Assembly (NCBI GenBank): GCA_033439265.1
Contig: JAVTVX010000031.1
Coordinates: forward strand, 2,465,501-2,529,500
Source: Dillenia suffruticosa
Lineage: Eukaryota > Streptophyta > Magnoliopsida > Dilleniales > Dilleniaceae
DNA: 64,000 nt
Direction: 5' to 3'
Shown: positions 24,001-37,000 of the stretch, in pieces
Position numbering within the stretch: the stretch's first letter is position 1
Layout of the letters: each line of letters opens with the position of its first letter
Notes under the pieces: model-generated
The model's input: only the letters and a program-made list of their open reading frames with translations
Databases searched by the model: none
What the model was told of the DNA's origin: nothing
Translations under genes and position numbers: made by a program

Positions 24001-27000
24001 AGACCAATAACTAGCAACAGAGCAAATAGTCGGACATTTTAGCATACCTTGCAAGCAGTGATATTAGATTTTATATCCTGCCAACAGCCACCATTTCTTT
24101 CAAGGCATTCATTAGTCTCAAGGTCTGCAGGATGACACATAGCAATGAAAAAGTTAGTACATTAGACAATCACTTAGCATCACAAATCACAGAGATGTAT
24201 GCATATCAACCTCCACTCAGACAAATTGGAGGATCAGTTGTTTCTTTAAATCCTGCACATATAGCCTTCAAAACAGCAGTTCTCTCAAGTTTTCCTGTTG
24301 AAAAAGGAAAACAACATTGCCATTAAGGTACAATGACCAGATAGAGTAGCGCTTATAAGAGAAACAACAACCAGAAAGAGTTATGCAAAGTTGTATCATT
24401 AATTATTCTGGGACATTGGCAAAAAATGATAATAATAATAATAATATTTATTCTACCCCTCTCCGAACGAATGCACACGAACACATTCGTGTCTGTGGGT
24501 CACAGATTTAAATGGAGGTCAAACACAGTTAATGACTAACAGTATAGGGCCAAACGGAATATTGGCGACATGAGGTCAAAACTTTCTTCACTCTCAAATC
24601 AAATCAAAACTTATTGACATAACAAATTTGATCATCAATGTATTTTAGAAGTTTATATCAATTTTGTATATTATAGTATTAATTAAATGATTTTGAATGA
24701 TATGAATTCAAATTGGATGAATTATTGGTTCCAATGAAATAATAAACTGAGAATTCATTTGCTAAGAAATAGAGAAGCAATAATAGTGCAACTAATATTT
24801 ATCTATTGCTAATACAGAAAGATTTATATTTTACGAATAATAATTTAAAAGGAACCTAGTGAAATTCATTTTTTTAAGGGGATGGGGTCTGGAAAGTGGA
24901 ATCAACTCCTTGTGCCCCTGGCATCAGTTAAGAGAGAAAGAGGGTGGAAGGGCTGCAGGCTGTAATCAAGAGATGAGAACAGCTATTCCGCCTTTGGAGC
25001 TTCTCCGGCAAATGATGATCTAAGGTTAACGTCTTTCTTCTTTACCTTCCATGCTAATGGCCATTGCGGCCCTATTGGCTGAAATTTGGCTGCGAAAGGG
25101 AGAACCCCATTCCCCCAACCCTGTAGCAGGCCATATCAGCATCGGCACTTGCCAACACTGATACGTATTGACTATGGGCACACAGACTGCTATTTGATAC
25201 CATGATGTGTGTGCACGGAATAGGTCAGCCCAAGAGATGACCCGAGCTTCAAACAATATTAAAGGCCCATAAGATGCCAAGACCAAGCACATGAGACCTC
25301 CAAAAACAAAGGCATGAAGCTCCACCACCCAGATAAAGAGAGAACGACAGCGTCATGGGCCCAAGGCAAGACCAGTTAAAATGCCACCTGCTACCTGTTG
25401 TTTGTCCCATTTTTTTTTAATTTTGAAAAAGAGAAGCGGATATTTTTCAAGCTTACAGATCATGTAACATTTTGAAAATTGTTCTTTTGAAGCCGTGTCA
25501 TCATTTTCCAAAATGAGTATGCCATTCCTTGTATCATTTTAAGATTTCAAAACATACAAAAGCAGCTACCTCAAGTAAGTAATAAACTTATAATCACCTA
25601 CTCTTTTAGCAACAACATTTTTCCTTTCATTTTTGTTTTGACAAATAAAAACTTTATTTTCAAGGAAAAGTAAATAAATACTGCACATCCATGGTCAAAA
25701 TTTTACTAGGTTATGACTAATCCCAATACACCTACTAACATAGAAAGGTAGAGAAGGAGAATAGAGGATACAAGAAGGTGAAGAAGCAAGAGAAGAAACC
25801 AGAGAGAACAAAGCAAGAAGAGGAAGATAGAAAGATAGAAGAAACCATTCAATAGTCAATTCATATTCAAAAGGCTGAACCATTCAATACTCCCGAGGCC
25901 AGTATTTATAGGCCTTAAATACTAAAAATTGAAAACCAAATAACTTCTAAACTTGTGTCAAAATAAAATGATAATGGAAAACTAATTATTTTGAAAATCT
26001 TTTTAAATGCTAATCAAAATTCTAGCTATCTCAATTATACAATAACTTTCTCCCTTCAAGTCCTTTAAGGTTGGTGATGACTCTGGTGTGTTATTTTGGG
26101 AGAATTCATGAATTGGATGCGCCCATATCTGCTTCTTTCCCTCCTCGGATTTTTGTGTCATGTGAAAACTAGAGATCACTTATTTTCACTTTGCTTTATA
26201 GTGAGGGAAATATGGAACAGCCTTTTGCTATGTGTAACAATAATTAGGTTTGCCCAAGGAGGGTTTGGGATTTTTCCTTACAAATTTTAGAGGTTCTGGA
26301 GGGGAGAAAGAAACTAGATTGTTGTGAAAATGCACGTTTTGAGTCATCACATCGTATATTTGGAAATAGTGGAATACCAAAATTTTTAGTGAGAATGCTG
26401 AAGCTTCTCTTTTACAGGACAATTTTTTTTTTTTTAATATACACTACTCTATGAACTGATGCATTGGCGATTTGTGAAGATTATAGTTTAGAAACTTGAA
26501 GAGGGATTGGAAAGCATTTATGCATTAGGTTTCCTTATATAAATAATTTTATGTTTCTTTATTTCTTCTAATGATTCTTTATCCTTGCGGGTTTTTGTAT
26601 ATTCTTTCCTACATCTAATATATTTTTTTCCATTAAAAAAATTAATCTTATTCTGGCTATACTTTTGCTGCATCAACTAAAGCAAATCCGAATTCTTCAA
26701 CGGGATATTCTACTGTAATAGCAGAGATCACAATAGAAAATAAAAGTGAAATAGGTCTATAGAAAAATAAATAAGTATTGCACATATCACTGCCCCATCT
26801 TGAAACATTTTGGCCTCTATAAGCCAATACATGTCAAACAGACCCGCCAAAAATTTTGGCTATCATCAAAAGCAGAACCTGACAATCTGAAACAGTTTCA
26901 ACAGTGTTACATTATGGTAAGAGACTCAGACCACAGAGGCTCATTTGAAACTAAATATCAATAAACAAGACAACCAGATTTACGGTGGAAGCATTCTACC

Positions 27001-28954
27001 CTTCTCCACCTATTATTCTTTGTCTAATGGTTGGCATTTTCCTTCTTATACTTTACCAACATAGCTTCTCGACTGACAAGATAATGGAACATGTCAGAAA
27101 ATGAATCTGCACCATGTTATAAGCCTAGAACTCAAAGAGAAGTATCAACATCACTCACAAAACATTAGCTATCCAGTTTGAATCCCCTAATCTTACAGAA
27201 CCTAAACCTTATTCGTTGGCCACCAGGTCATACTAGCAATACCAAAAGAACTAACCAAAGGGTAGTAGAAACAGGAAATGTATCTTATTACATAATTTGT
27301 TATAGTTACATCTACATGAGGAGAAATTTAGTTAATTATTTTTCAAACTGTAGTTAAAAGAGGGCATAAGTCATGATTTGTGCTTTCTATGGTAACCAAG
27401 GAGTAAACAGCATTATGTTTTATATACTTGGAAAATAAGCCATGTTATGCAGTAACAAACCTCGGTACTGGACATTATTTATAACCAGGGTTGGCAAGAT
27501 GGTAACATCCCCACGAGATCCCCTTCCAACCTAGAATGCATAAATGAAGACAGAAGAATTGAGCTCATAATATTAAGCAACTCAGCAAGCTTACAAATTT
27601 AAATTCTTAGTCCCTTGGAACAAGCGACATATTGGCTGCTGAACACCTTGAGAACATGTGTTAGCAAGACATATGAAACTTTATATGTACTGAAGTTAAT
27701 ATAGCGGGAAGTGCAAAGAAGAGAGAAAACAACAAGACCTGCATCTCCTGTTCAATTTTCAGTACTTCATTATCAATGTCAGCGTCAGGATCACCCATGC
27801 ATTTTTTAATCTTCTCGAGGGGCAGACCTAAATCACATTGGGACCATTATGGAACATACAAGGACAGAACAAAGACCATGCAATATGTGTAACATTTCTA
27901 CGTGATAGAACTCACCGAGCGATTTAATAACATCGTCAGCACATTCTTTGCTATATCTCTTCTTCTTCATGGAACACCTGACGTGAAAATCAGTCACAAA
28001 ATCCCACCAAACCCAAGATCGGTTGCTCTCATTGGCAACTCTGTGCACACAAAGCTGCCTCAAGTTCTCAAACACCACATCCTTCCCCTGATATCCCTCC
28101 CCAAAGTCCTGCTCTGGATCAGGTGCACAGTATCTACCATGATTTATACACTGAGACTTGCATTGGCTGCTAAGAATGAAAGCCTGAGGACAGTACCAAG
28201 TTATATAATGAGGTGTGAACAAGGTGTAACCTCCTCTCTCAAGAATCTGAGCATGGCCCTTGAAATTCTTAATGAAATTCATCTGCTCATCGCAACGAAC
28301 TCCACATTCATCATTGCTATTTGTCCAAAGCTCATATTCTACCCTCGAATCTGGATGAGGCATTGATTCTGTCCAGTCCAACTTTATCACAACTTCACCA
28401 CCTTTTTTTAGTTCTTTTTTCAAGGTCTCACCGAAAGACCGCTCAATCAAAGCTGATGGGATCTCAATCTTCTCAATGTAGCCATCCGAGTCAATGTTTT
28501 CCTGAGGAGAATCCATTGTTATTAGAGGCTCATCTACATTGTCAGCCACTAAAACTGCCGCAGCTCCAGCTTGTTGACCATTCCAAACCTTCATGGCAAA
28601 GTAGCATTCTGGAAGAACAAGAATTTAGTCAAATCAATATAAACCACATCCTAGATCTTAATTAAAACACGCATGGACACATATATTAATATATACGTAT
28701 ATACTGAAAAAAAAGAAAAAGAAAAATAATAGGGTTAGTGATCTGATCCCAAACAAAGCAATTCCACTTCAATGCAACCAATTTCACAAAAATTATTATT
28801 ATTATTATTATTTTTTATGTAGGAGAGGATTCTATAGTTATAAATTCAACCAAAAACTTTTAGTTCTATCTTTTCAAGATTCACACGTTAAGGTAGATAA
28901 ATTAAAAATATAAGAGAAAGCTAAAATACCAAACTTTTTTTTTTTTTGCGTGTG

Positions 28955-29002
<48 letters not shown>

Positions 29003-29804
29003 TCTTACAGTAGATAAATTGAGACCCTCCGCCCAAAGAAAATGAAAAAGGAAAGAATAAAGGGAAAAACTTTTTTGATAGAATAAGCATATCTATTCCG
29101 AAGACCATATCTATTATCTGCTAAAACTTCAAATAACACCTAAAGATTGATATTTGGATACAGGAAAGGCCACAGATGATTAATTGATGAACACGCAATT
29201 CAGGTAACCTTGCCAGTTAGTGCTAATTACATACAAAATGCCAAATATATGGAATTTTTGTCAACTGAAGAAACGATGCTTACTCATATATATCAAAGAT
29301 ATCTAAACAAAAATCGGGTCAACCCCACAAAAGGAAACTTAAGAACAAGGCCAACCCATAATTAATTTAGACGTTTAAGCTTTAGTCAATTCAAAAGAAG
29401 GCAAACAAAATTAGGATTTCCACAAAAAACAAAACAAGGGGATGAATTAAAGATAGCCATAAGTTAGATTTTAAATTGAATGAATCAGAGATAGAGAGAG
29501 AGGTACCTCCACGATCGAGAAGGAGAATAGTAGGATGGCAAGTCTTAGACTTGAAAGGCTGGTCACCATCAAAAGCGGAGCAACCAGCAGAGCCTTTGTC
29601 CGGATAAACAACAATACCAATCAAGGATCCTCCATAGTCAGGTACTCCAAAGTTGCCTATCGCACTGTCGTGCTTCAACCTCAGATCATGCGGCGACATT
29701 ACGCTTATACTACTCTTCTCCACCACGAATCGACCATCTGCAATCCTTGTCCATATCATCAAAATCATCACCAACACTCCTCTCATAGGAATCATCGTCA
29801 TCAT
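21037..29804 (-). CDS. Vacuolar sorting receptor (VSR/BP-80 family), copy A
   Basis: Twelve exons in transcript order: 29507-29804, 27916-28608, 27739-27827, 27461-27530, 24211-24294, 24048-24124, 23838-23919, 22396-22478, 22162-22225, 21932-22060, 21243-21346, 21037-21153. Total 1890 bases, 629 residues, the usual family length. A signal peptide lies within residues 1-24; an alternative start is Met7 (29786). A protease-associated domain covers about residues 50-165. A conserved Cys-rich luminal domain follows, with [19 protein letters not shown] and [19 protein letters not shown]-like repeats span about 412-557, the last of the calcium-binding type (DIDEC). One membrane segment spans 565-586. 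The 43-residue cytosolic tail holds the YMPL sorting signal at 605-608. The family carries soluble vacuolar proteins from the trans-Golgi to the prevacuole. The IMSQYMPL tail suggests the VSR5-7 group, but this is tentative. Residue 89 is an extra Cys not present in copy B. Confidence 0.95.
23412..23442. repeat. (CA)n microsatellite in VSR copy A intron 7
   Basis: About fifteen CA units. The copy B counterpart near 39111-39125 is much shorter. Confidence 0.85.
25026..25328 (-). other. 100-codon open frame inside VSR intron 4, unit A
   Basis: The frame lies on the same strand as the VSR, between exons 4 and 5, in a stretch richer in G and C than the rest of the intron. It has two hydrophobic blocks ([20 protein letters not shown] and QIAVCVPIV) and ends SMEGKEERR. 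No family is recognised. The frame is open in unit B as well (40746-41048) but differs at 8 of 100 positions, much more than the VSR exons do. That fits unselected sequence. It is probably not a gene. Confidence 0.2.
26085..26640 (+). pseudogene. LINE 3' remnant (zf-RVT region) in VSR intron 4, unit A
   Basis: One frame reads [21 protein letters not shown], the 'DHLFLHC..A..IW..L' pattern of the zinc-binding region at the end of plant L1-type LINE open reading frame 2. It is followed by GEKE..-type tail words and by the TTTTTGTATATTCTTTCCTA tail typical of such elements. It runs opposite to the VSR. Compared with unit B it has lost about 370 bases between CTTTCCCTC and CTCCTCGG. Confidence 0.6.
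28955..28997. repeat. (GA)n microsatellite in VSR copy A intron 1
   Basis: About twenty GA units. The copy B counterpart near 45077-45101 is shorter and interrupted by GTGA. Confidence 0.85.
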
Positions 29805-30793
29805 CCTCCCTCTCTCTCTCTCTCTCCACCTCTTCTACTTTCCTATGAATTGAAACTAAAATAAAAACCTCTTTCTTCTCTGAGACAGTTCTAAAAGAAG
29901 GACGAGTGTGAAGAGCTTTGAAAACAGGTGGAGAGAGAGAGAGAAGAAAGAGAGGGAGAAATGGACTTTACTTGAGTTCTACCTTTCTTCCTTTTGATTT
30001 CTCTGTGACGCAAAACAAACGACCGGCGAAAGGGGGTGTGGCGGACGGAGTCAGCCAACTTATCCGATCACATCTCTCTCTCTCTCTATTTTCTAACTTC
30101 TAGAGAGAGAAAAAGAGAAAGAAAAAGAGACCTGAGGAAAATGACAAATTTTATATTTAGCGGAATCATCGGGACAAAAATGTCCTTTGGATTTCTCAAA
30201 ATGTCTATTTTGGCGTCCCATATTTTCTTCCTTCCCAAGGCAATCTGGTTTTAAGATAAAATGCAATTTTAGTGGTGGAGTTTGCAAAACTTGAGTATTG
30301 TGCACTCGGACGCTTCAGTCCTGTCTCGGAAGCAAGTCAATTCATCAAGCGGGTCCGATTAATTGAGATCTTGGCAATGAAATCTGGTACAACCAGCTCC
30401 ATGGTAAGCAACTGAATATTATATATTAAATGCAAAATAATATAAAATAAATAAATTAGCGTGATTAGTGATGGGTGCATCCTTAACATTTCTTATATTG
30501 TATTCTTATAAAATTTTTTACTTTATTGTAACAAAATTTAAACTCGAGACCATTACAAAAAAGAGAGGGAGAGTGTCAATTGATATATACCAACTAATTT
30601 CATACTTGCAACATTTGATGAACAAAAACATTTCAACCAACGTTTTTTATTTTTGAAACATTTTAATATAATAAATTAATTAATCTTTATAAAAACATTA
30701 TTTTATAAATGTTTTCAATTTTTATTTCCTATAGTTTTATAAAAATATTATTTATTCGTATTATTTTATATCATTTTATAGTAATTTTTGTTT
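29805..30793 (-). promoter_or_regulatory. Upstream region of VSR copy A
   Basis: This is the sequence between the VSR copy A start and the foldback element. It includes CT/GA-rich leader tracts near 29810-29830 and 30066-30125 that have counterparts upstream of copy B. No firm TATA box or transcription start was identified. Confidence 0.4.
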
Positions 30794-30804
30794 TTGATTT
30801 TCAT

Positions 30805-32293
30805 GGGTATTTATCAAAATATTATAAATTTAAAAAAATTGTTTAAATATGATAATTTTTTGTTTAAAAAATGTTGCTTTCGCACTCTGAAATTACGAAA
30901 TCAACATTTTTTAAATTTTAATATTTTTTTGTTTTAAAAAACTGGTTTAGTGCTAAACCGATTCGAGTGGAACCAATTTCGCACTTTAACAGTACGAAAC
31001 TAGTTTGGTTTCGAAATCGAACCGATTTCTCATTCTTTTTTTTGTTTTAAAAAATGCAAGTATGTGAATTTTAACCTCAGATTTGAAACTATGAGACATT
31101 AAAGTGATAATCACCGGACTACATGTTGTGTGATTGTTATTGTTTTTTTTTATTTTTTTATTTTTAAACAACTCAATATATTAAAATAATTAATATTTAT
31201 AAAAAAATTCTTTTATATTTTATATTACATATTTTCTCACATATGATAAATTATTTTCTTATTTGATCATAATTTTATTTTTTTATTATTTGTTTATAAT
31301 TAAACAACTCAATATATTAAAATAATTAAAATTACATATATAAAATTTTTTTTATATTTTATATTACATATTTTCACACATTTGATAAATTATTTTCTTA
31401 TTTGATCATAATTTTATTTTTTATATTATTTGTTTTATAATTAAACAACTCAATATATTAAAATAATTAATATTTATATAAAATTTTTTTTATATTTTAT
31501 ATTACATATTTTTTCATATTTGATACATTATTTTCTTATTTGATCATAATTTTATTTTTTATATTATTTATTTTATAATTAAACAACTCAATATATTAAA
31601 ATAATTAATATTTATATAAAAAATTTTTTATGTTTTATATTACATATTTTCTCACATTTAATAAATTATTTTATTATTTGATTATAATTTTATTTTTTAT
31701 ATTATTTGTTTTATAATTAAACAACTCAATTTTATTTTTTATATTATTTATTATATAATTATTTATTTAATAAATATATAATTATTAATTATCAAATAAA
31801 TAATATCAAAAATAAAATTACGATCAAATAAGAAAATAATTTATCAAATGTGAGAAAATATGTAATATAAAATATAAAAGAATTTTTATATAAATATTAA
31901 TTATTTTAATATAATGAGTTGTTTAAAAATTAAAAAATAAAAAAAAAATTACAACAACCACACAACATATTGTGCTCTAATAGTTATCATTTCAATGTTT
32001 TATAATTTCAAATTTAATATTTGAATTCACGTAATTACATTTTTTTAAAAAACAAAAAAGAGTGAGAAATCGGTTCGAGTACGAAACCAAACCGGTTTCG
32101 CACTCTCAAAGTACGAAACTGATTCCACTCGAACCGGTTTCATACTGAACTAGTTTTTTAAAACAACAAAAATAAAAAATTTTTAAAATATTGATTTCGC
32201 ATTCTTAGAATGCAAAATCAATATTTTAGAATAAAAAAATCATCATATTTAAATAATTTTTTTTTAAATTTATGATATTTTGATAATTATCCC
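30805..32293. mobile_element. AT-rich foldback (Mutator-like) element upstream of VSR copy A
   Basis: The ends are inverted repeats: GGGTATTTATCAAAATAT at the left against the reverse complement of the right end, GGGATAATTATCAAAATAT. The arms stay alike for several hundred bases, including AGTACGAAAC/GTTTCGTACT words. An 11-base target duplication flanks it: TTGATTTTCAT at 30794-30804 and TTGATTTCCAT at 32294-32304, with one mismatch. The same point in unit B (about 46725-46745) holds no element. There is no transposase frame. Duplication length and long arms fit a non-autonomous Mutator-like element. Confidence 0.8.
31166..31735. repeat. Internal tandem array in the foldback element
   Basis: The words AAACAACTCAATATATTAAA recur near 31167, 31302, 31443, 31580 and (partly) 31719, giving about four units of about 137 bases. 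The inverted counterpart on the right arm (about 31790-31930) has only one unit. Confidence 0.8.
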
Positions 32294-32304
32294 TTGATTT
32301 CCAT

Positions 32305-32946
32305 TTGCATGTAATCTAGCAACATGGCCTGATGACAATTGGCAATATTACACGACACCCCATCATCTTTCCTAGCTTTTTGGGTTTATATCAATCATAA
32401 TAGTTTTTCCTTTAACTTGGGAAAGGAGCGAATGGGACCAAACATTTTAGAAGTCTACGAATGCTTTTTTTTTATTATTATATCACTCGATATCTGAAAT
32501 CGTGTGTTTTGATTAATTCAGTTTGAGACTTACAGTGTCCTATTTAAGAAAACTATTCTCATAATATAATTTTTTCTATATCTAAATTGTAAATCGAATT
32601 CAACAACTTAATTAGAAGATTTAATGTCATATTTTATTAGACTAATTATCAATCGATAAAGTCTACAAAGCGTTGATGGAGCAGATAAATTTTCAATTCA
32701 AACGACTCACAATCTCAACTCTCAACCCATTTTTGAAGCCAACAATCTTCCTTCACAAAATCTCCCACACTATTCTAAGAACTTTGAAAACTTTTCCCTT
32801 TTTATTTAAACATTTTCTTATTTTAATTAAGATTTTTTGGGCAAAGAAATGGTATTTTTAAAGGTCAAAAAGAACAAATACCCAAAAACACACCCCTCCC
32901 CATCTATGTTCTACAAAAAAGGAAATGGTACGTTCTATAAAAATGG
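32305..32946. other. Spacer at the unit A / unit B junction
   Basis: AT-rich sequence with no gene. The part from about 32685 matches the sequence at the right end of unit B (before 46858 and after 53727). This places the duplication joint near 32946. Confidence 0.6.
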
Positions 32947-33573
32947 TATCTAATTTTGCATTGTTCGGCCCCTTAAAAAATAAAGGGCCTAGAGCAATTA
33001 TATCAATCATCATTCACAATAGCATCCGTGTAGAGATTGTAGTAAAATGGTAATTTGGTGTCTCCAATTCTAATTCTAGTAAAGTTCATTTATAAATTCT
33101 CTTTAAAAAAATAGAGATGATTTATAGTTATGCATTTTAGAGACTTAAAATTGATTTTTTTTTTATTTTTTAATTAGTAAAATATTCAAAAAGATATAAT
33201 TAAAATAAAATCTTTACACAGAAATAACATCGAAAATTTCTCAAACCCAATACGGTGAACTTATTCTAAGTGATGGGAAATTTTTCAAATCAACCTACCT
33301 TGATTTTAATTGAAATTGAAGATTGATGTGGAATAAATTTTTTCTTGAAAAACATAAAATATTGTAAGTAAAAACTAAATTTCTACATACAAGAGATTAG
33401 AACTTTTCAGAGAAAATTATCATATAAGTAGCATACACATGGAAAACCATTAAAGAAAATTAAGTCCTAATTAATAATCTTAAACAACTAGAGGCTCCTT
33501 TCATTTAAAAGAGGTTTCTAAAGAAATTTTATCCATATAAGCCATTGTCTTCTTCCAATTAAATACGCGTGTG

Positions 33574-33577
<4 letters not shown>

Positions 33578-33630
<53 letters not shown>
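33578..33630. repeat. (GA)n microsatellite, unit B
   Basis: Counterpart of the repeat at 20503-20570, shorter by several units. Confidence 0.9.
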
Positions 33631-33633
<3 letters not shown>

Positions 33634-34096
33634 TTTTAGATAAATTTCATGGGGCCGGGAGTTAGAATATACATATACAACAGTAATTGTATGATTTCCA
33701 TAATAACCAGTGCAAAAAGTACATCTTATTTCACATAATGGTGTTTTCTCTGAAACGATGCGTCTTTATAACCACCGTCACATGTACCTTAACCATCCCA
33801 CATTTACTACTCTCTAAATTTTATCTACACAAGACTAAAGAGGGGAAAAAAATACCTGTGAAGACTTTAAAATTTTTCTCTGTGTGAGGGATAAATTCAA
33901 AGGTCTCTCTTTAGGTATAACTGCAAAGGCTGACCCCTAGAACAGAACGTTGGATGCCAAACCACAAGCAGGTACTTCTGCAACAGCACAACTTGCTCCA
34001 ACCCTTGATTCTACATATGGAACAAGCAATGATATTAACTAAAAACAAGAACAATAAGCAGATTTACTGGTAAGAGTTGAGATTTTTTTGGATACC

Positions 34097-37000
34097 TTAA
34101 ACCGATGAGCCGTGCCGCAATGGTTGGGCTTCAGGATGAACTTCATTGGCCTGATGGTTGTCGAGAGGCATGTACTGTGACATGATCGCCATAATCTCCG
34201 AGTCCATGTAAGACTAAACAGAAGACGGATATTTTAGCATGGTCGACAAGAAAAACAGAATGAAAAGTGTGGATTCGAATTCACTAATATTCATTTCCAT
34301 ACCCGAAGCCTGTATTTATAAAATACATAACCGGCTAAACCAGCACCCACCGCAGCTGCTAGGACTATGAAGGTAAGGAGCCACCCAAACTTCGATGCAT
34401 TGCGCTCTGAATCGCAAGTGAACAATGTTTAGAAAAGAGGTAAGTACTTTCATATACAAATCAACACATAGCAGTGGATAGAAACTACATAGCAGGCTGA
34501 CGTTCTGAAAACAATTATGAAAAAATTGAATCAAGTCATGAACAAATTTACGAGTCCTATCAACAAAAACATCCAAAAGGGACATGAATGCTCATGTTGA
34601 TTGCAATTAAAAAAACCTCATAACTCTCCATTCAGTGGATAGAAACTACATAGCAGGATATATTCAAATTAGCATACAAATTTTTCCTGCATGACTTTCT
34701 GTAATTTTCTCTTGCAGTCACTCCTCAAATTAATGCCTATATTGATGGAACCAACAATCAAGTAGATTTTAGCCTAGGAAACAGACCAAACCCACGAAAG
34801 AATTTAAAGGCTCAAGTTTTCTTGAAAAATAATTAACACTATGGAGGACTTCTGAAGTCTTCTAACATTAATGTGAATAAGTACACGTGCCATCAAAATT
34901 CATAGTTCAATAGTTTTCGACAAGTAATATAAATGCTACAAATGTTTTCTGCAGGTAGAGCAGCTTGTCTACAAATGAAACTCTAGTAGTCTTACCAATG
35001 CATGCATCCTGCTCCGCTATATAGATGCGGTCCCCCGTGCACTTGCACTCATATCCACCCCAAGTATCCTTACAGGTGCAACCATCACACTGACAAGCAA
35101 GATGTTCCATGCATTCATCGATATCTGGTAAACAACCAAACAGAAACAAGATTTAGGACATGAAAATTTCTTATAACACAGTGTGTAAGCAATGTGCACA
35201 GATTGCAATGAGAAAGGAAAAGCACCTTCACACTTCTGACCATCCCCGCGAAAGCCATTTGGGCAGCGACAGCCTGTCAACTCAGACTCCTATTTAACAT
35301 GGGATTTGATAACAAAGCACGAATTTGGCATCAGTTAGATAGTGGAGTAGAGGAAATATACCGTATATCAATATCTCTGTGCACAAAGTGATTGTATATG
35401 AAATCATCAAACATGCAAAAAAGCAATCAAACAAAAGATAAGGAATAACATCACTGAACTGAGCAAGCAGAGAAAGTTTTTCCCGATTTAGTTTCTGACC
35501 AGCAGCCTCCATTGTCTATTGTACATCTGGCAGGTCCCACAGCTGAAAATGGAGAAGGATATGTTACCATCTGGATGCATTTGCATAAACCTTTTTATCA
35601 GCACTGGCCAAGGAAGAACTCAGCCAGAAGAAAATTCCTATATTACCAGTAATTAATGTTGAAGATGAGGATGAAGAATTCCAAAGAAGCCCAGAAAAGC
35701 CCAAGAAGACAGCCCAAACTACCAAGGGTATTTTGGACAGAATTTATAACGACTAGTTTTTGGGTTTGTGTCTATCGGCTAGTTTTTGTGTCTACTGGCT
35801 AGTTTGTGTGTCTACCAGCTAGTAGAACCTTTTAGGCTATAAATAAATCTCCTCCCTTCACTTGTAAGACATTGGAGCATTGTCTCCCATAGCCTAGTAT
35901 AGAGCATAGTCTCTCTCAAAGTGTCTTTATGTATTCTTGAGAATTATCTCAACAAAAGTGTCTTGTATTTGATATTTCATCAAAGCAATACAATTAAGTT
36001 TATTTTCACAAATTCAAGCTTTCATTCTCTTGTTGTTCTTCAACCTTCAAACTCAAACCACAAAGCCTTCAATCCATTGCTCACCACAAAACCCTAACTC
36101 AACCACCAAAGGTTCCGCACTCCAAATTTCAACATGGTATCAAAGCAGATTACATTTCCTTCCCTCACTTCCGAAAATTACCCTCAATGGGCTGCCATAA
36201 TCCAAAGGCTCTTCAATATTCCAGATTCTTTGGAGCATACCCAAGAAGAGTCTCTTGAGACCACACACCCCAAATTTGAGCAATGGAAGAAGCAAGATGA
36301 TGGCATCACTCTCAAGCTCCTCACATCAATGGATGAAGCACATCAAAGCATGGTGAGGGGCTGTCCAAATGCCAAGGCCGTGTGGGATACTTTGGAAGGT
36401 CTCTACGGCAACAAACACAACTTGGGGAGAGTTTTTGAACTTCAACAACAAATCTCCAAACTTCAAAGAGGTGACAAAACTTTACCCCAAGCCTTCGGCG
36501 GCCTCGAAAGGCTATGGACAGAATTGGAGACATTGAGGCCACTAACAATGGACCTCAATATTCTTCAACAAAGAAGAAATGAAGACAAGACATTTGCCTT
36601 GCTCATTTCCCTTGGAGAGCCATTCAAAGAGGTGCGCCAAGAAATCCTAAGAAAGGAAGTTCTACCATTTTATGAGGAGGTAAGAGGAATGATCCCAAGA
36701 GCCGAAACCTCGAAGAGGCTTGAGGAAGAAAGTCGACCACAAATGGACTCCTACGGCTTCAAAACGACGATGGAGGAGCAGCATGCTGAGAACGTGTGCA
36801 CCCATTGCCAAAGACAAGGTCACATCGAAGAAAGATGTTGGGACTTACATCCAAACCTCAAGTCAAACGGAGCAAAGCCGTATCAAAGGAGTGAACTGCT
36901 TATTAAAGGTATAAGCTCCAATCCAAATTTAAATACTTTAAATATGTGCATTGCCATATTAGACAAACCCCTTGCATGTCTAGAGAAGGATACAAATATA

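Larger units (their letters stand above)
19733..32946. repeat. Tandem segmental duplication, unit A
   Basis: The unit begins near TCTAATTTTGCA at about 19733, and the same words open unit B at about 32947. Sequence then matches unit B through the whole VSR gene, its introns and about 3 kb upstream, ending near the CCCCATCTATGTTCTA stretch at about 32900. Unit A ends where unit B begins, so the arrangement is head to tail. Unit A alone carries the foldback element at 30805-32293. It lacks about 370 bases of LINE remnant that unit B keeps near 41.88-42.24 kb. Confidence 0.92.

Noticed and set aside
27902..28665. Plus-strand open frames of 154 and 114 codons over VSR exon 2, copy A (and the same at 44021-44784)
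   Set aside because: They are antisense shadows of the large conserved VSR exon on the minus strand. They resemble no family and repeat in unit B only because the exon does.
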